A stretch of 9,482 nt of DNA, taken from the NCBI GenBank assembly GCA_022545625.1, contig JACZQS010000060.1:1-9482 (forward strand). The letters run 5' to 3'. This DNA comes from Pseudomonadota bacterium (lineage in GTDB: Bacteria; Pseudomonadota; Gammaproteobacteria; GCA-001735895). Below the pieces are notes generated by a model. It was not told the origin of the DNA. It was given only the letters and a program-made list of their open reading frames with translations, and did no database searches. A program made the translations under genes and the position numbers. Below are positions 1 through 6,755 of this stretch, one piece after another (the stretch's first letter is position 1; every line of letters begins with the position of its first letter).

Positions 1-1977
1 GGGGATCGGCGATATATCGGCTACGTCATCAGGTAGATCTTCCGCACCGCCAGGAATGACATCAGATTCATCCCCGCTGCTTTCTGATGCCGCATGTATC
101 GTGGTTAATTCATCGACGATTTTGAGAGTTAAATCATCCTCGGAACTAACCGTAATTTCATCGTCATCATCGTCGGGGTGCGCGCCCTTTCTGCGTTTAA
201 CCAGTACCAGCACCAGTAGGAACAACACGATGCCGCCCAGCGCACCAAGCATAATCGGATCCGCCAGAATACTGTCCATCGATGGGAGTGAATCCATCGA
301 TGGGAGTGAATCCAGGACACCTGTCAACGTAGCAAGAAAATCTTCTGGGATGAGGTCATCCAGCATCGTTATTAATTCTTCCATCGGCTCGGTAGCTACG
401 GCCGGTACAGGAGGCGGAGCACTCGCCTGTACCTCGGTGCCATCCTGCATCGGTTCGTCCCCGAACAGTTCTTTGATCAGTGCTTCGTCTTCGCTTGAAA
501 GCGTGCCAGCCGATGCCAGTTCTGCCTGCTTTGCGGCTTCTAATGCCGCCTGTTCGAGAATTGCCTGTTCTTCCGCTGCTGCAGCCTGCGCGGCTGCCGC
601 TTCCGCGGCCGCCTGCTCTGCTGCTGCCTGCTCTGCCGCTGCGGCCTTCGCAGCCTGATCAGCCTGCAGCTGCGCGAGACTATCGTCCTCGATCTCTACC
701 ATCTTCTGCAATTCCTGAACTTTACTCAGGGTTGCTTCGAGTTCGGCGATTCGAGACTCCAGTTCAGAATTTTCAAGCTGCGATGCGTCAAGTTCTTCCT
801 CGGCCATCGCGAGTGCCCGGCTGAGCTGATCGGCATTTTCACCATCACCCTGTAATCCGGCTGCATCGGAATCACCATCACCGGGTGCGAGCAGACTCAG
901 GTCGCTCAGGCTAGCAGTGCTAGCACTGCTATCACCACTAACACCGCCATCACCACCATCACCAGCCATGGCAACCTGTGTTGCACCTGTGACACGCATG
1001 ACATAATCATTCCAAAGGCCATTTTGTACGAGTACTTCGGCGTAAGCTTCGCGTTGGCCTATGCGCTCCAGTTGCTCGGCACTCGGCGCGCGTAATACGG
1101 CGCCAACTTTCAAATGATTGATATTATTGGCGGCGAAGGCTTCCGGGTTCATACGTTGAATCGCCAGCATTATCTGGGACATACTGTATCCAGAATCGTT
1201 GAACTGGGAGGCGTAACTCCACAGGGTATCCCCCTTTTCAACCAGCGAATCGCCGACAAGCATGGTAACTGGTTGATCGGCGACAGTATCTGTGGCTAAA
1301 TTTTTGATGCCATCGTCTGACACATCGGACAGCGCTATGGGTTCGGTAATAGTTTGTTCATCATCAACGGTAGGAGGAGCAACAAGCGCTATCGGGGCTA
1401 CGGGTTGGACGATTGTGAGCTCGTCAACCCCCGGGGTAGGAACTAAAGTCGACCTTGTTGTCCTGGAAATTGTTGTTGTCCGGGATATTGTTGGCTGGCT
1501 ACTTGTTGATGACTGGCTACTTGATTGGGGCGCTGGTGGCTGGCTAACGGTTGCAACGGGTGCCGGAATATCCGCGTAAAACGGCGGATCTAGCAGCACA
1601 GTGAATTCTCTCAAAACCCTGCCCTTGGACCAGTCAGCCTCCACCAAAAAGCTGAGAAACGGCTCTTTTACCGCCGATTTGGTCGTAACCAGTATGACTG
1701 CCGAGTCACCGTCTTCACTTATCTTGACCGCAAATCTTAATTCTGAGAGATAGCGGGGTCTAGATAGTCCCGCGCGTTTAAATGAATCACGGGAGGCGAG
1801 CGTAACCAGTAAATTCTCTATTTCCCCGGTCCGTGCGGATATGACTTCTATTTCAGCGTTTAGCGGTTGGTTCAAAAAAGATTTGATTTCTATTTGCCCC
1901 AGACCCAACGCAAAACTGTTCGTTGGCAACGCAAAACTTGCCAACAATATAGTTATAATTAGTCCCAGATTACGCAC
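1..1977 (-). CDS. fimV: FimV-type LysM-containing inner-membrane protein, N-terminal 659 residues (3' end outside the window)
   Basis: FimV proteins are inner-membrane proteins whose periplasmic part binds peptidoglycan. In Pseudomonas they support polar assembly of type IV pili and twitching motility. The frame is open from a GTG at 1977-1975 to the window edge. Residues 1-23 look like a signal peptide (MRNLGLIITILLASFA...NSFA, cut before LGLGQ). Residues 24 to about 132 match the conserved FimV N-terminal domain (LGQIEIKSFLNQPLNAEIE). A Pro/Ser/Gln/Thr-rich linker follows to about 240, then a LysM domain at about 243-297 (VEKGDTLW to LKVGAVLRAP). A predicted coiled coil spans about 383-436, with an Ala/Glu-rich stretch to about 485. 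One membrane segment lies at about 576-593 (LGALGGIVLFLLVLVLV), stopped by KRRK, and an acidic cytoplasmic part begins (DDDDE). The GTG start is supported by GGGAGA at 1984-1989 and by the signal peptide. The C-terminal FimV domain would lie outside the window. Confidence 0.93.
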   Translation of the reverse strand, partial: MRNLGLIITILLASFALPTNSFALGLGQIEIKSFLNQPLNAEIEVISARTGEIENLLVTLASRDSFKRAGLSRPRYLSELRFAVKISEDGDSAVILVTTKSAVKEPFLSFLVEADWSKGRVLREFTVLLDPPFYADIPAPVATVSQPPAPQSSSQSSTSSQPTISRTTTISRTTRSTLVPTPGVDELTIVQPVAPIALVAPPTVDDEQTITEPIALSDVSDDGIKNLATDTVADQPVTMLVGDSLVEKGDTLWSYASQFNDSGYSMSQIMLAIQRMNPEAFAANNINHLKVGAVLRAPSAEQLERIGQREAYAEVLVQNGLWNDYVMRVTGATQVAMAGDGGDGGVSGDSSASTASLSDLSLLAPGDGDSDAAGLQGDGENADQLSRALAMAEEELDASQLENSELESRIAELEATLSKVQELQKMVEIEDDSLAQLQADQAAKAAAAEQAAAEQAAAEAAAAQAAAAEEQAILEQAALEAAKQAELASAGTLSSEDEALIKELFGDEPMQDGTEVQASAPPPVPAVATEPMEELITMLDDLIPEDFLATLTGVLDSLPSMDSLPSMDSILADPIMLGALGGIVLFLLVLVLVKRRKGAHPDDDDDEITVSSEDDLTLKIVDELTTIHAASESSGDESDVIPGGAEDLPDDVADISPIP
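275..310. repeat. Tandem 18-bp repeat inside fimV
   Basis: Two perfect adjacent copies of an 18-base unit (275-292 and 293-310) encode DSLPSM twice. They lie just before the membrane segment of FimV. The repeat keeps the reading frame and looks like a recent slippage duplication in a flexible linker. Confidence 0.85.
912..931. repeat. 20-bp perfect palindrome inside fimV
   Basis: TAGCAGTGCTAGCACTGCTA is its own reverse complement over 20 bases. It lies in the Ser/Ala/Gly-rich linker after the LysM domain and encodes part of DSSASTAS. Alternating Ser and Ala codons could generate it by chance. Confidence 0.7.
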
Positions 1978-1983
1978 GTTTAG

Positions 1984-1989
1984 TCTCCC
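1984..1989 (-). promoter_or_regulatory. Ribosome binding site of fimV, supporting a GTG start
   Basis: On the minus strand GGGAGA lies six bases before the GTG at 1977-1975. No better-placed ATG occurs in this frame immediately upstream. Starting here gives a clean signal peptide, so this site decides the start. Confidence 0.6.
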
Positions 1990-2051
1990 AAACTCACTAC
2001 TGTATTTCTTAAAAAGCGCATAGAATCCATACACCTATCTTACAGTCGGAG

Positions 2052-2080
2052 AATTTACTTTAAAGAAATCACATTCACAA
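2052..2080 (-). promoter_or_regulatory. Candidate sigma-70-type promoter for fimV
   Basis: On the minus strand TTGTGA (2080-2075) and TAAATT (2057-2052) are separated by 17 bp. Each matches four of six consensus bases. Transcription would start near 2045, giving a leader of about 70 bases before the GTG. A perfect TATAAT (2102-2097) lies further upstream but has no good -35 box, so either could be used. This is pattern matching only. Confidence 0.3.
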
Positions 2081-2101
2081 GCAGATGTAACTATAGATTA
2101 T

Positions 2102-2125
2102 AAAAAAGATATTAGCATAATATCT
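2102..2125 (-). terminator. AT-rich rho-independent terminator candidate of the leu-asd operon
   Basis: Read on the minus strand, AGATATTA pairs perfectly with TAATATCT (stem 2125-2118 with 2114-2107, loop TGC) and is followed by T residues at 2107-2102. The layout is that of an intrinsic terminator reading from asd toward fimV. The stem contains only one G-C pair, so it may be weak. It lies about 260 bases after the asd stop codon. If used, it would separate fimV transcription from the leu-asd operon. Confidence 0.4.
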
Positions 2126-2231
2126 GCCACATTCAGGTAAATCTTCGCTAATCCATACTGAACCGGATCTGCAATCATCCAGAAATGTAAAGAATCAGCC
2201 GGAACTGGAGTCTGTTCAAGCCGGTTTATAA

Positions 2232-2275
2232 CACAGTCAAACGACCGATTTCAATCAGAATTCGGGCTGACTGTG
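2232..2275. repeat. 8-bp inverted repeat in the asd-fimV spacer
   Basis: CACAGTCA (2232-2239) and TGACTGTG (2268-2275) are perfect inverted copies separated by 28 bases. The structure could be a weak transcript hairpin or a protein-binding dyad. No T-tract follows on either strand, so it is not an intrinsic terminator. Confidence 0.4.
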
Positions 2276-2386
2276 ATAGATTTGAGTAACAACTAACCAG
2301 ACCACTTCCAGATCGATCGACAGGTCCTCAAATCGGCTTCGGTATCGAGCATCGACCGGCTCGTTACCGCCTTCAAAAAAACAGGG

Positions 2387-3499
2387 TTATGCCAACAGAA
2401 TTTTCAACATCCGCCGCAGGGGCTCGGCAGCACCCCAGAGAAGCTGGTCGCCGACAGTAAATGCAGCCAGGTATTCTTTACCCATATTCATCTTGCGTAA
2501 TCGTCCCACCGGTATTTCCAGTGAACCGGTAACCGCAGCGGGTGAGAGTTGTTGCATGCTAATCTCCCTGTCGTTCGGAACCACCTTGACCCAATCGTTC
2601 GACTCGGCCAGCATCTGCTGAATTTCATCCATTGGTACATCGCGCTTTAGTTTCACGGTCAGCGCCTGCGAATGTGATCGCATTGCACCTATGCGTACGC
2701 AGATGCCATCGATAGGAATACTAGTTTCAGTATTACCGAGAATTTTATTGGCTTCTGCACCTCCCTTCCATTCTTCCCTGCTTTGACCATTATCGAGTTG
2801 TGCGTCTATCCATGGAATCAGGCTGCCGGCCAGCGGCACACCAAATTGATCGCTGGGATAATCTTGCGAACGCAGATGCTGGCTGACCACACGATCGATT
2901 TCGAGGATGGCTGAGTCCGGATCATCGAGCAAAGCTGCCACACTCGAATGAATACTGCCCATTTGAGCGATCAACTCGCGCATGTGCCTGGCCCCGCCAC
3001 CCGAGGCTGCCTGGTAAGTCATCACGCTGACCCAGTCGATCAATTTATGTTCAAACAAGCCGGCCATGGCCATCATCATCAGGCTCACGGTGCAGTTGCC
3101 GCCGATGAAATCCTTTGTCCCTGCCGCTAACGCGTTATCGATGAGCGAACGATTGAGCGGGTCGAGTACTATGACACTGTGATCCTGCATGCGCAGTGTC
3201 GAAGCAGCGTCGATCCAGAACCCGTTCCAGCCAGTACCGCGTAATTCGGTATATACCCGGCGGGTATAGTCGCCACCCTGGCAACTGAGGATAATATCCA
3301 TCGACTTCAGGCTATCCAGGTTACCCGCGTCCTCTAACGGCGGGATATCACGACCGATATCAGGGCCGTTCTGGCCCGGCTGCGAAGTCGTGTAAAATAC
3401 CGCTTCATCGATATCAGCAAAATCATCTAATTCCAGCATGCGTTGCATCAGTACGGAACCAACCATGCCACGCCATCCAACAAATCCAACTCGTTTCAT
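2387..3499 (-). CDS. asd: Aspartate-semialdehyde dehydrogenase
   Basis: Asd reduces aspartyl phosphate to aspartate 4-semialdehyde with NADPH. This is the branch point to lysine/diaminopimelate, threonine and methionine, and so it is needed for cell-wall synthesis. At 370 residues it is close to the E. coli length. The N-terminus has the nucleotide-binding motif GFVGWRGMVGSVLMQRM (residues 5-21). The catalytic cysteine is Cys136 in GGNCTVSLMMMA, and the active-site histidine is His276 in RSHSQALT. Substrate-binding EEWKGGAEANKIL lies at 242-254. This is the long Gram-negative form of the enzyme. Its ATG overlaps the leuB stop in an ATGA at 3496-3499, so translation is probably coupled to leuB. 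It is the last gene of the leuCDB-asd cluster. No key residue is missing. Confidence 0.97.
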   Translation of the reverse strand: MKRVGFVGWRGMVGSVLMQRMLELDDFADIDEAVFYTTSQPGQNGPDIGRDIPPLEDAGNLDSLKSMDIILSCQGGDYTRRVYTELRGTGWNGFWIDAASTLRMQDHSVIVLDPLNRSLIDNALAAGTKDFIGGNCTVSLMMMAMAGLFEHKLIDWVSVMTYQAASGGGARHMRELIAQMGSIHSSVAALLDDPDSAILEIDRVVSQHLRSQDYPSDQFGVPLAGSLIPWIDAQLDNGQSREEWKGGAEANKILGNTETSIPIDGICVRIGAMRSHSQALTVKLKRDVPMDEIQQMLAESNDWVKVVPNDREISMQQLSPAAVTGSLEIPVGRLRKMNMGKEYLAAFTVGDQLLWGAAEPLRRMLKILLA

Positions 3500-4581
3500 T
3501 TGACTAACGCCCGAAGCGCGGCGACCACGGCATCGCCCATTTCAACGGTACTCACGGTATTGCCGCCTTCCGCAATATCGGCGGTTCGAAAACCCTGATT
3601 CAAAACGTTACCCACTGCGGTATCGATTAAATTTGCGAGCTCCGGCTCACCCAGGCTATAACGCAACATCATCGCCACTGACAACAGCATGGCTAAAGGA
3701 TTGGCAATACTCTTGCCGGCAATATCTGGCGCCGAACCGTGAATTGGTTCGTACATACCCTTTCCATCCCGGTCCAGCGAAGCTGACGGCAGCATACCAA
3801 TCGAACCGGTCAGCATCGCCGCGGTATCGGACAGTATGTCGCCAAACATGTTGGTCGTCACTATCACATCAAACTGCTTGGGCGCGCGCACCAGTTGCAT
3901 CGCCGCATTGTCGACGTACAGGTGTGATAACTCGACTTCGGGATAATCATTTCCTACCTGTACTACAACTTCACGCCAGAGTTCAGATACCTCCAGCACA
4001 TTTGCCTTGTCGACCGAGCAAAGTTTTTTATTACGCAACATGGCAATATCGAAAGCCGAACGGGCAATGCGTTCAATCTCGTGTTCTGCGTAAACCAGGG
4101 TATTGAAACCTTCACGTTCACCGTTTTCGAGTTCACGAATTCCGCGAGGTTTACCAAAATAAATACCGCCCGTAAGTTCGCGTACAATCATGATATCGAG
4201 TCCCGAAACGATATCAGGCTTCAAACTCGAAGCATTGACCAGTTGCGGATAGAGCATTGCCGGGCGTAGATTGGAAAAAAGTTCCAGCGAGGCACGTAAC
4301 CCGAGTAGCCCACGCTCGGGTCGAAGGTCACGATCCAGCGATTCGTACTGCGGACCGCCGACCGAACCCAGAAGAATAGCATCGGCCTGCTGGCAAAGTA
4401 CCAGGGATGCCTCCGGTAGCGGATGTCCCACCGCATCATATCCGGCACCGCCAATAGCAGCAGATTCCAGTTCCATGTTGAAGCCAAAATCCTGTTGCAG
4501 GCATTGCAACAATTTCTCGGCCTGGTTGATTATTTCCGGCCCGATGCCATCGCCGGGCAATATCGCTATTTTATAAGCCAT
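3496..4581 (-). CDS. leuB: 3-isopropylmalate dehydrogenase
   Basis: LeuB oxidises and decarboxylates 3-isopropylmalate with NAD+ to 2-oxoisocaproate, the last leucine-specific step before transamination. At 361 residues it has normal family length. GDGIGPE is at 10-16. The substrate-binding arginines appear as Arg96, Arg106 (SNLRPA) and Arg134 (MIVRELTGGIYFG), with catalytic Tyr141 and Lys192 (SVDKANVLE). Metal-binding aspartates are visible at Asp224, Asp248 and Asp252 (FGDILSDTAAM). NAD-binding GSAPDIAGK is at 282-290. The start lies three bases after the leuD stop with no strong Shine-Dalgarno sequence, and the stop overlaps the asd start. Both points suggest coupled translation in one operon. 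Confidence 0.97.
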   Translation of the reverse strand: MAYKIAILPGDGIGPEIINQAEKLLQCLQQDFGFNMELESAAIGGAGYDAVGHPLPEASLVLCQQADAILLGSVGGPQYESLDRDLRPERGLLGLRASLELFSNLRPAMLYPQLVNASSLKPDIVSGLDIMIVRELTGGIYFGKPRGIRELENGEREGFNTLVYAEHEIERIARSAFDIAMLRNKKLCSVDKANVLEVSELWREVVVQVGNDYPEVELSHLYVDNAAMQLVRAPKQFDVIVTTNMFGDILSDTAAMLTGSIGMLPSASLDRDGKGMYEPIHGSAPDIAGKSIANPLAMLLSVAMMLRYSLGEPELANLIDTAVGNVLNQGFRTADIAEGGNTVSTVEMGDAVVAALRALVK

Positions 4582-4584
4582 CGG

Positions 4585-5217
4585 CTAGAGCCAGGGGAAT
4601 TTTTTATAATACTGCGCCTCGAATGCCTTGATATGATCGGCATGCTGCATCGTCAACTCAATATCGTCGAAGCCGTTTAACAGGCAATATTTGCGGAAAT
4701 CTTCAATTTCAAAAGGCATTTCAAATCCGACGGCGTTAGTGACCAGTTGATTTTCGAGGTCTACGTCTAGTCGATAATCCTGCTGTTGTTCGAGTTCAGC
4801 GAATAACTGGTCTACCAGAGTCGGACTCAAAGCGATTGGTAAAAGACCGTTTTTAAAACTGTTATTGTAAAAAATATCGGCAAAGCTCGGTGCTATAACC
4901 ACCTTAAAGCCAAAATCCATCAACGCCCAGACCGCGTGTTCGCGTGAAGAGCCGCAGGCAAAATTTTCCCGGCCGAGTAATATTTGCGCGTGGTCGTAAG
5001 GAGTTTTGTTTAATACAAAGTCCGGGTTGATGCGACGCTCGGCATTGCTCTCTCCCGGGGCACCCGGATCTAGATAACGCCAGTCATCGAACAAATTAAC
5101 CCCAAAACCGGAACGTTTAATCGATTTCAGATACTGTTTCGGAATGATCGCGTCGGTATCGACATTGGGTCGATCGATCGCAGCAACTATGCCACTGAAT
5201 TTCTTAAATTTTTCCAT
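4585..5217 (-). CDS. leuD: 3-isopropylmalate dehydratase, small subunit
   Basis: LeuD is the swivelling small subunit of isopropylmalate isomerase. With LeuC it converts 2-isopropylmalate to 3-isopropylmalate in leucine synthesis. The protein has 210 residues, slightly longer than the E. coli protein. Signature segments are NVDTDAIIPKQYLK (18-31), CGSSREHAVWAL (88-99) with the substrate-binding loop, and APSFADIFYNNSFKNGLLPI (109-128). It sits 29 bp after leuC and 3 bp before leuB on the same strand. The start is supported by GAGG at 5225-5228, seven bases upstream. Confidence 0.97.
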   Translation of the reverse strand: MEKFKKFSGIVAAIDRPNVDTDAIIPKQYLKSIKRSGFGVNLFDDWRYLDPGAPGESNAERRINPDFVLNKTPYDHAQILLGRENFACGSSREHAVWALMDFGFKVVIAPSFADIFYNNSFKNGLLPIALSPTLVDQLFAELEQQQDYRLDVDLENQLVTNAVGFEMPFEIEDFRKYCLLNGFDDIELTMQHADHIKAFEAQYYKKFPWL

Positions 5218-5224
5218 ACTGAAA

Positions 5225-5228
5225 CCTC
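5225..5228 (-). promoter_or_regulatory. Ribosome binding site of leuD
   Basis: The minus strand carries GAGG within TGAGGT in the leuC-leuD gap, seven bases before the leuD ATG. This is the clearest Shine-Dalgarno sequence in the operon. leuB and asd lack one and probably rely on coupling to the upstream gene. Confidence 0.55.
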
Positions 5229-5246
5229 AGCCTTCGGTCTTACTGA

Positions 5247-6662
5247 TCAATTGTTTCGATCAAGAATGCGGACATCGACAAAATGACCATAGATGGCCGC
5301 CGCGGCCGCCATCGCCGGCGATACCAGGTGACTGCGACCACCCTTTCCCTGCCTGCCTTCGAAATTACGATTCGAGGTCGAGGCGCAACGTTCGCCCGGC
5401 TCGAGTCGATCGTCGTTCATTGCCAGGCACATTGAACAGCCCGGTTCGCGCCATTCGAATCCGGCCTCGATAAAAATTTTGTCCAGACCTTCGGTTTCGG
5501 CCTGCTGTTTCACCAGACCCGAACCCGGCACAACCATAGCTAACTTGATCGTGTCGGCCACTTTGCGACCCTTAACTACCGCTGCGGCTGCACGCAGGTC
5601 TTCGATGCGGGAATTAGTGCAGGAACCAATAAAAATCTTATCCAGAAAAACCTCTTTACACGGGGTATTTGCCGCCAGGCCCATATAATCGAGTGCGTTT
5701 TGCATGCCACCGGATTTTACCCTGTCGGTCTCTGACGCGGGATCGGGAACATTTTCGTTGATCGATATTACCATTTCCGGTGATGTACCCCAGGTAACCT
5801 GTGGCTCGATCGAAGCGGCATCAATATGAACCTCCCGATCGAAAATCGCATCGGCATCGGAGTGCAGGGTCTGCCAGTAGGCCACTGCCTTATCCCAGTT
5901 TTCCCCGGTAGGGGCAAACGGCCGCCCTTTTAAATAATCGATGGTAGTTTGATCACAACCAACCAGTCCCGCGCGTGCACCGGCTTCAATGGTCATGTTG
6001 CACAGTGTCATGCGACCTTCCATCGACAGGTTGCTAATCGCCTCGCCGACGAACTCTATGGTATGCCCGGTCCCACCGGCGGTGCCAATCTCGCCGATAA
6101 TTCTCAGTACAATATCCTTTGCAGTTATACCTTCTGCCACCGCACCGTCGACAGTTACGCGCATGTTTTTGGATTTATTCAGAATCAGGCATTGTGTTGC
6201 CAGTACATGTTCGACTTCCGAGGTACCAATACCAAATGCGAGCGCGGCAAAGGCACCATGTGTGGTGGTATGCGAATCTCCACAAACCACGGTCATGCCG
6301 GGCAGGGTGGCGCCCTGCTCGGGACCTATGATATGCACTATACCCTGGCGAATATCGCCCATTTTGAATTCAACCAGCTGGTATTTATCACAGTTCTGGT
6401 TGAGTGTTTCCACCTGCAGACGCGAAACCGGGTCGGTAATACCTTTTTCCAGGCCTATGGTTGGAACATTGTGATCGGGAACAGCCAGTATCGATTTTTT
6501 TCGCCAGATCGGTCGATTGGCTATTTTCAAACCTTCAAATGCCTGTGGCGAAGTCACTTCGTGAACCAGGTGCCGATCAATATATAACAGGCGCGTACCA
6601 TCATCGTCGCGTCGAACTTCATGCATCGCCCAGATTTTGTCGTACAGGGTTTGTGCGGCCAT
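5247..6662 (-). CDS. leuC: 3-isopropylmalate dehydratase, large subunit
   Basis: LeuC is the [4Fe-4S] catalytic large subunit of isopropylmalate isomerase, an aconitase-family enzyme that works with LeuD in the cytoplasm. The protein has 471 residues, matching the bacterial LeuC length. Cluster ligands are visible as Cys348 (FIGSCTNSR) and Cys409/Cys412 (EPGCSMCLAMN). Other family segments are CGDSHTTTHGAFAALAFGIGTSEVEH around 127-152, GARAGLVG (228-235), and GERCASTSNRNFEGRQG (423-439) with substrate-contacting arginines. It is the first gene of the cluster and diverges from the LysR-type gene across a 93-bp control region. No leucine-rich leader peptide is visible upstream, which argues against classical attenuation. 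Confidence 0.98.
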   Translation of the reverse strand: MAAQTLYDKIWAMHEVRRDDDGTRLLYIDRHLVHEVTSPQAFEGLKIANRPIWRKKSILAVPDHNVPTIGLEKGITDPVSRLQVETLNQNCDKYQLVEFKMGDIRQGIVHIIGPEQGATLPGMTVVCGDSHTTTHGAFAALAFGIGTSEVEHVLATQCLILNKSKNMRVTVDGAVAEGITAKDIVLRIIGEIGTAGGTGHTIEFVGEAISNLSMEGRMTLCNMTIEAGARAGLVGCDQTTIDYLKGRPFAPTGENWDKAVAYWQTLHSDADAIFDREVHIDAASIEPQVTWGTSPEMVISINENVPDPASETDRVKSGGMQNALDYMGLAANTPCKEVFLDKIFIGSCTNSRIEDLRAAAAVVKGRKVADTIKLAMVVPGSGLVKQQAETEGLDKIFIEAGFEWREPGCSMCLAMNDDRLEPGERCASTSNRNFEGRQGKGGRSHLVSPAMAAAAAIYGHFVDVRILDRNN

Positions 6663-6681
6663 ATCTAACTCATTTAATCAC

Positions 6682-6711
6682 TTGTGAAAATTCTACGCCT
6701 GTTAGTATAAT
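6682..6711 (+). promoter_or_regulatory. Promoter of the LysR-type gene
   Basis: TTGTGA (6682-6687) and a perfect TATAAT (6706-6711) are spaced 18 bp apart. Transcription would start near 6718, leaving a leader of about 38 bases before the ATG at 6756. The -10 box lies inside the TTAG-N10-CTAA dyad, so a regulator bound there could repress its own gene. Confidence 0.45.
6704..6709 (-). promoter_or_regulatory. Candidate -10 box of the leuCDB-asd operon promoter
   Basis: On the minus strand TATACT (6709-6704) matches five of six -10 bases. It would place the transcript start near 6697, about 35 bases before the leuC ATG. No good -35 box is seen 17 bp upstream, which would suit a promoter that needs an activator. 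The box overlaps the -10 box of the divergent gene by four base pairs. Confidence 0.35.
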
Positions 6712-6755
6712 AACTCTAATTCATATTTTTCATAATTTCTATAACTTATTGGAAT

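Larger units (their letters stand above)
1978..2386. other. Non-coding spacer between asd and fimV
   Basis: These 409 bases separate the asd stop from the fimV start, and I see no convincing gene on either strand. The half nearer fimV (about 1990-2150) is AT-rich. It holds a terminator-like hairpin with a T-tract, a TATAAT box and a second weak promoter candidate, all reading toward fimV. The half nearer asd (about 2200-2386) has base composition more like coding DNA and contains an 8-bp inverted repeat at 2232-2275. In Pseudomonas aeruginosa, as I recall, a second asd-like gene sits between asd and fimV. Nothing recognisable of it remains here. Confidence 0.6.
6663..6755. promoter_or_regulatory. 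Divergent control region between leuC and the LysR-type gene
   Basis: This 93-bp AT-rich spacer must carry the promoters of both divergent genes. It contains TTAG-N10-CTAA at 6702-6719 and ATAA-N10-TTAT at 6732-6749. These two dyads have the same 18-bp geometry and start 30 bp apart. LysR-type regulators commonly bind short AT-rich interrupted dyads in such spacers, so these are operator candidates. In DNA this AT-rich such dyads also arise by chance. Confidence 0.55.

Noticed and set aside
56..658. Plus-strand open frame rich in Ser and Ala
   Set aside because: It is the antisense shadow of the Ala/Glu-rich and linker regions of fimV, and its composition simply mirrors those codons.
2375..2400. 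T-tract on the minus strand just after the asd stop, possible terminator
   Set aside because: Only a three-base-pair stem can be formed before the T-run, too weak for an intrinsic terminator.
3633..4106. Plus-strand open frame opposite leuB
   Set aside because: It is a shadow of a well-conserved gene, with no recognisable motif.
5949..6587. Plus-strand open frames of 161-212 codons opposite leuC
   Set aside because: LeuC is unmistakable on the minus strand with all its cluster cysteines. The opposite frames show no family resemblance and no ribosome binding site.
6663..6700. Possible leucine leader peptide and attenuator upstream of leuC
   Set aside because: No short frame with clustered leucine codons and no terminator hairpin fits into the short leader.
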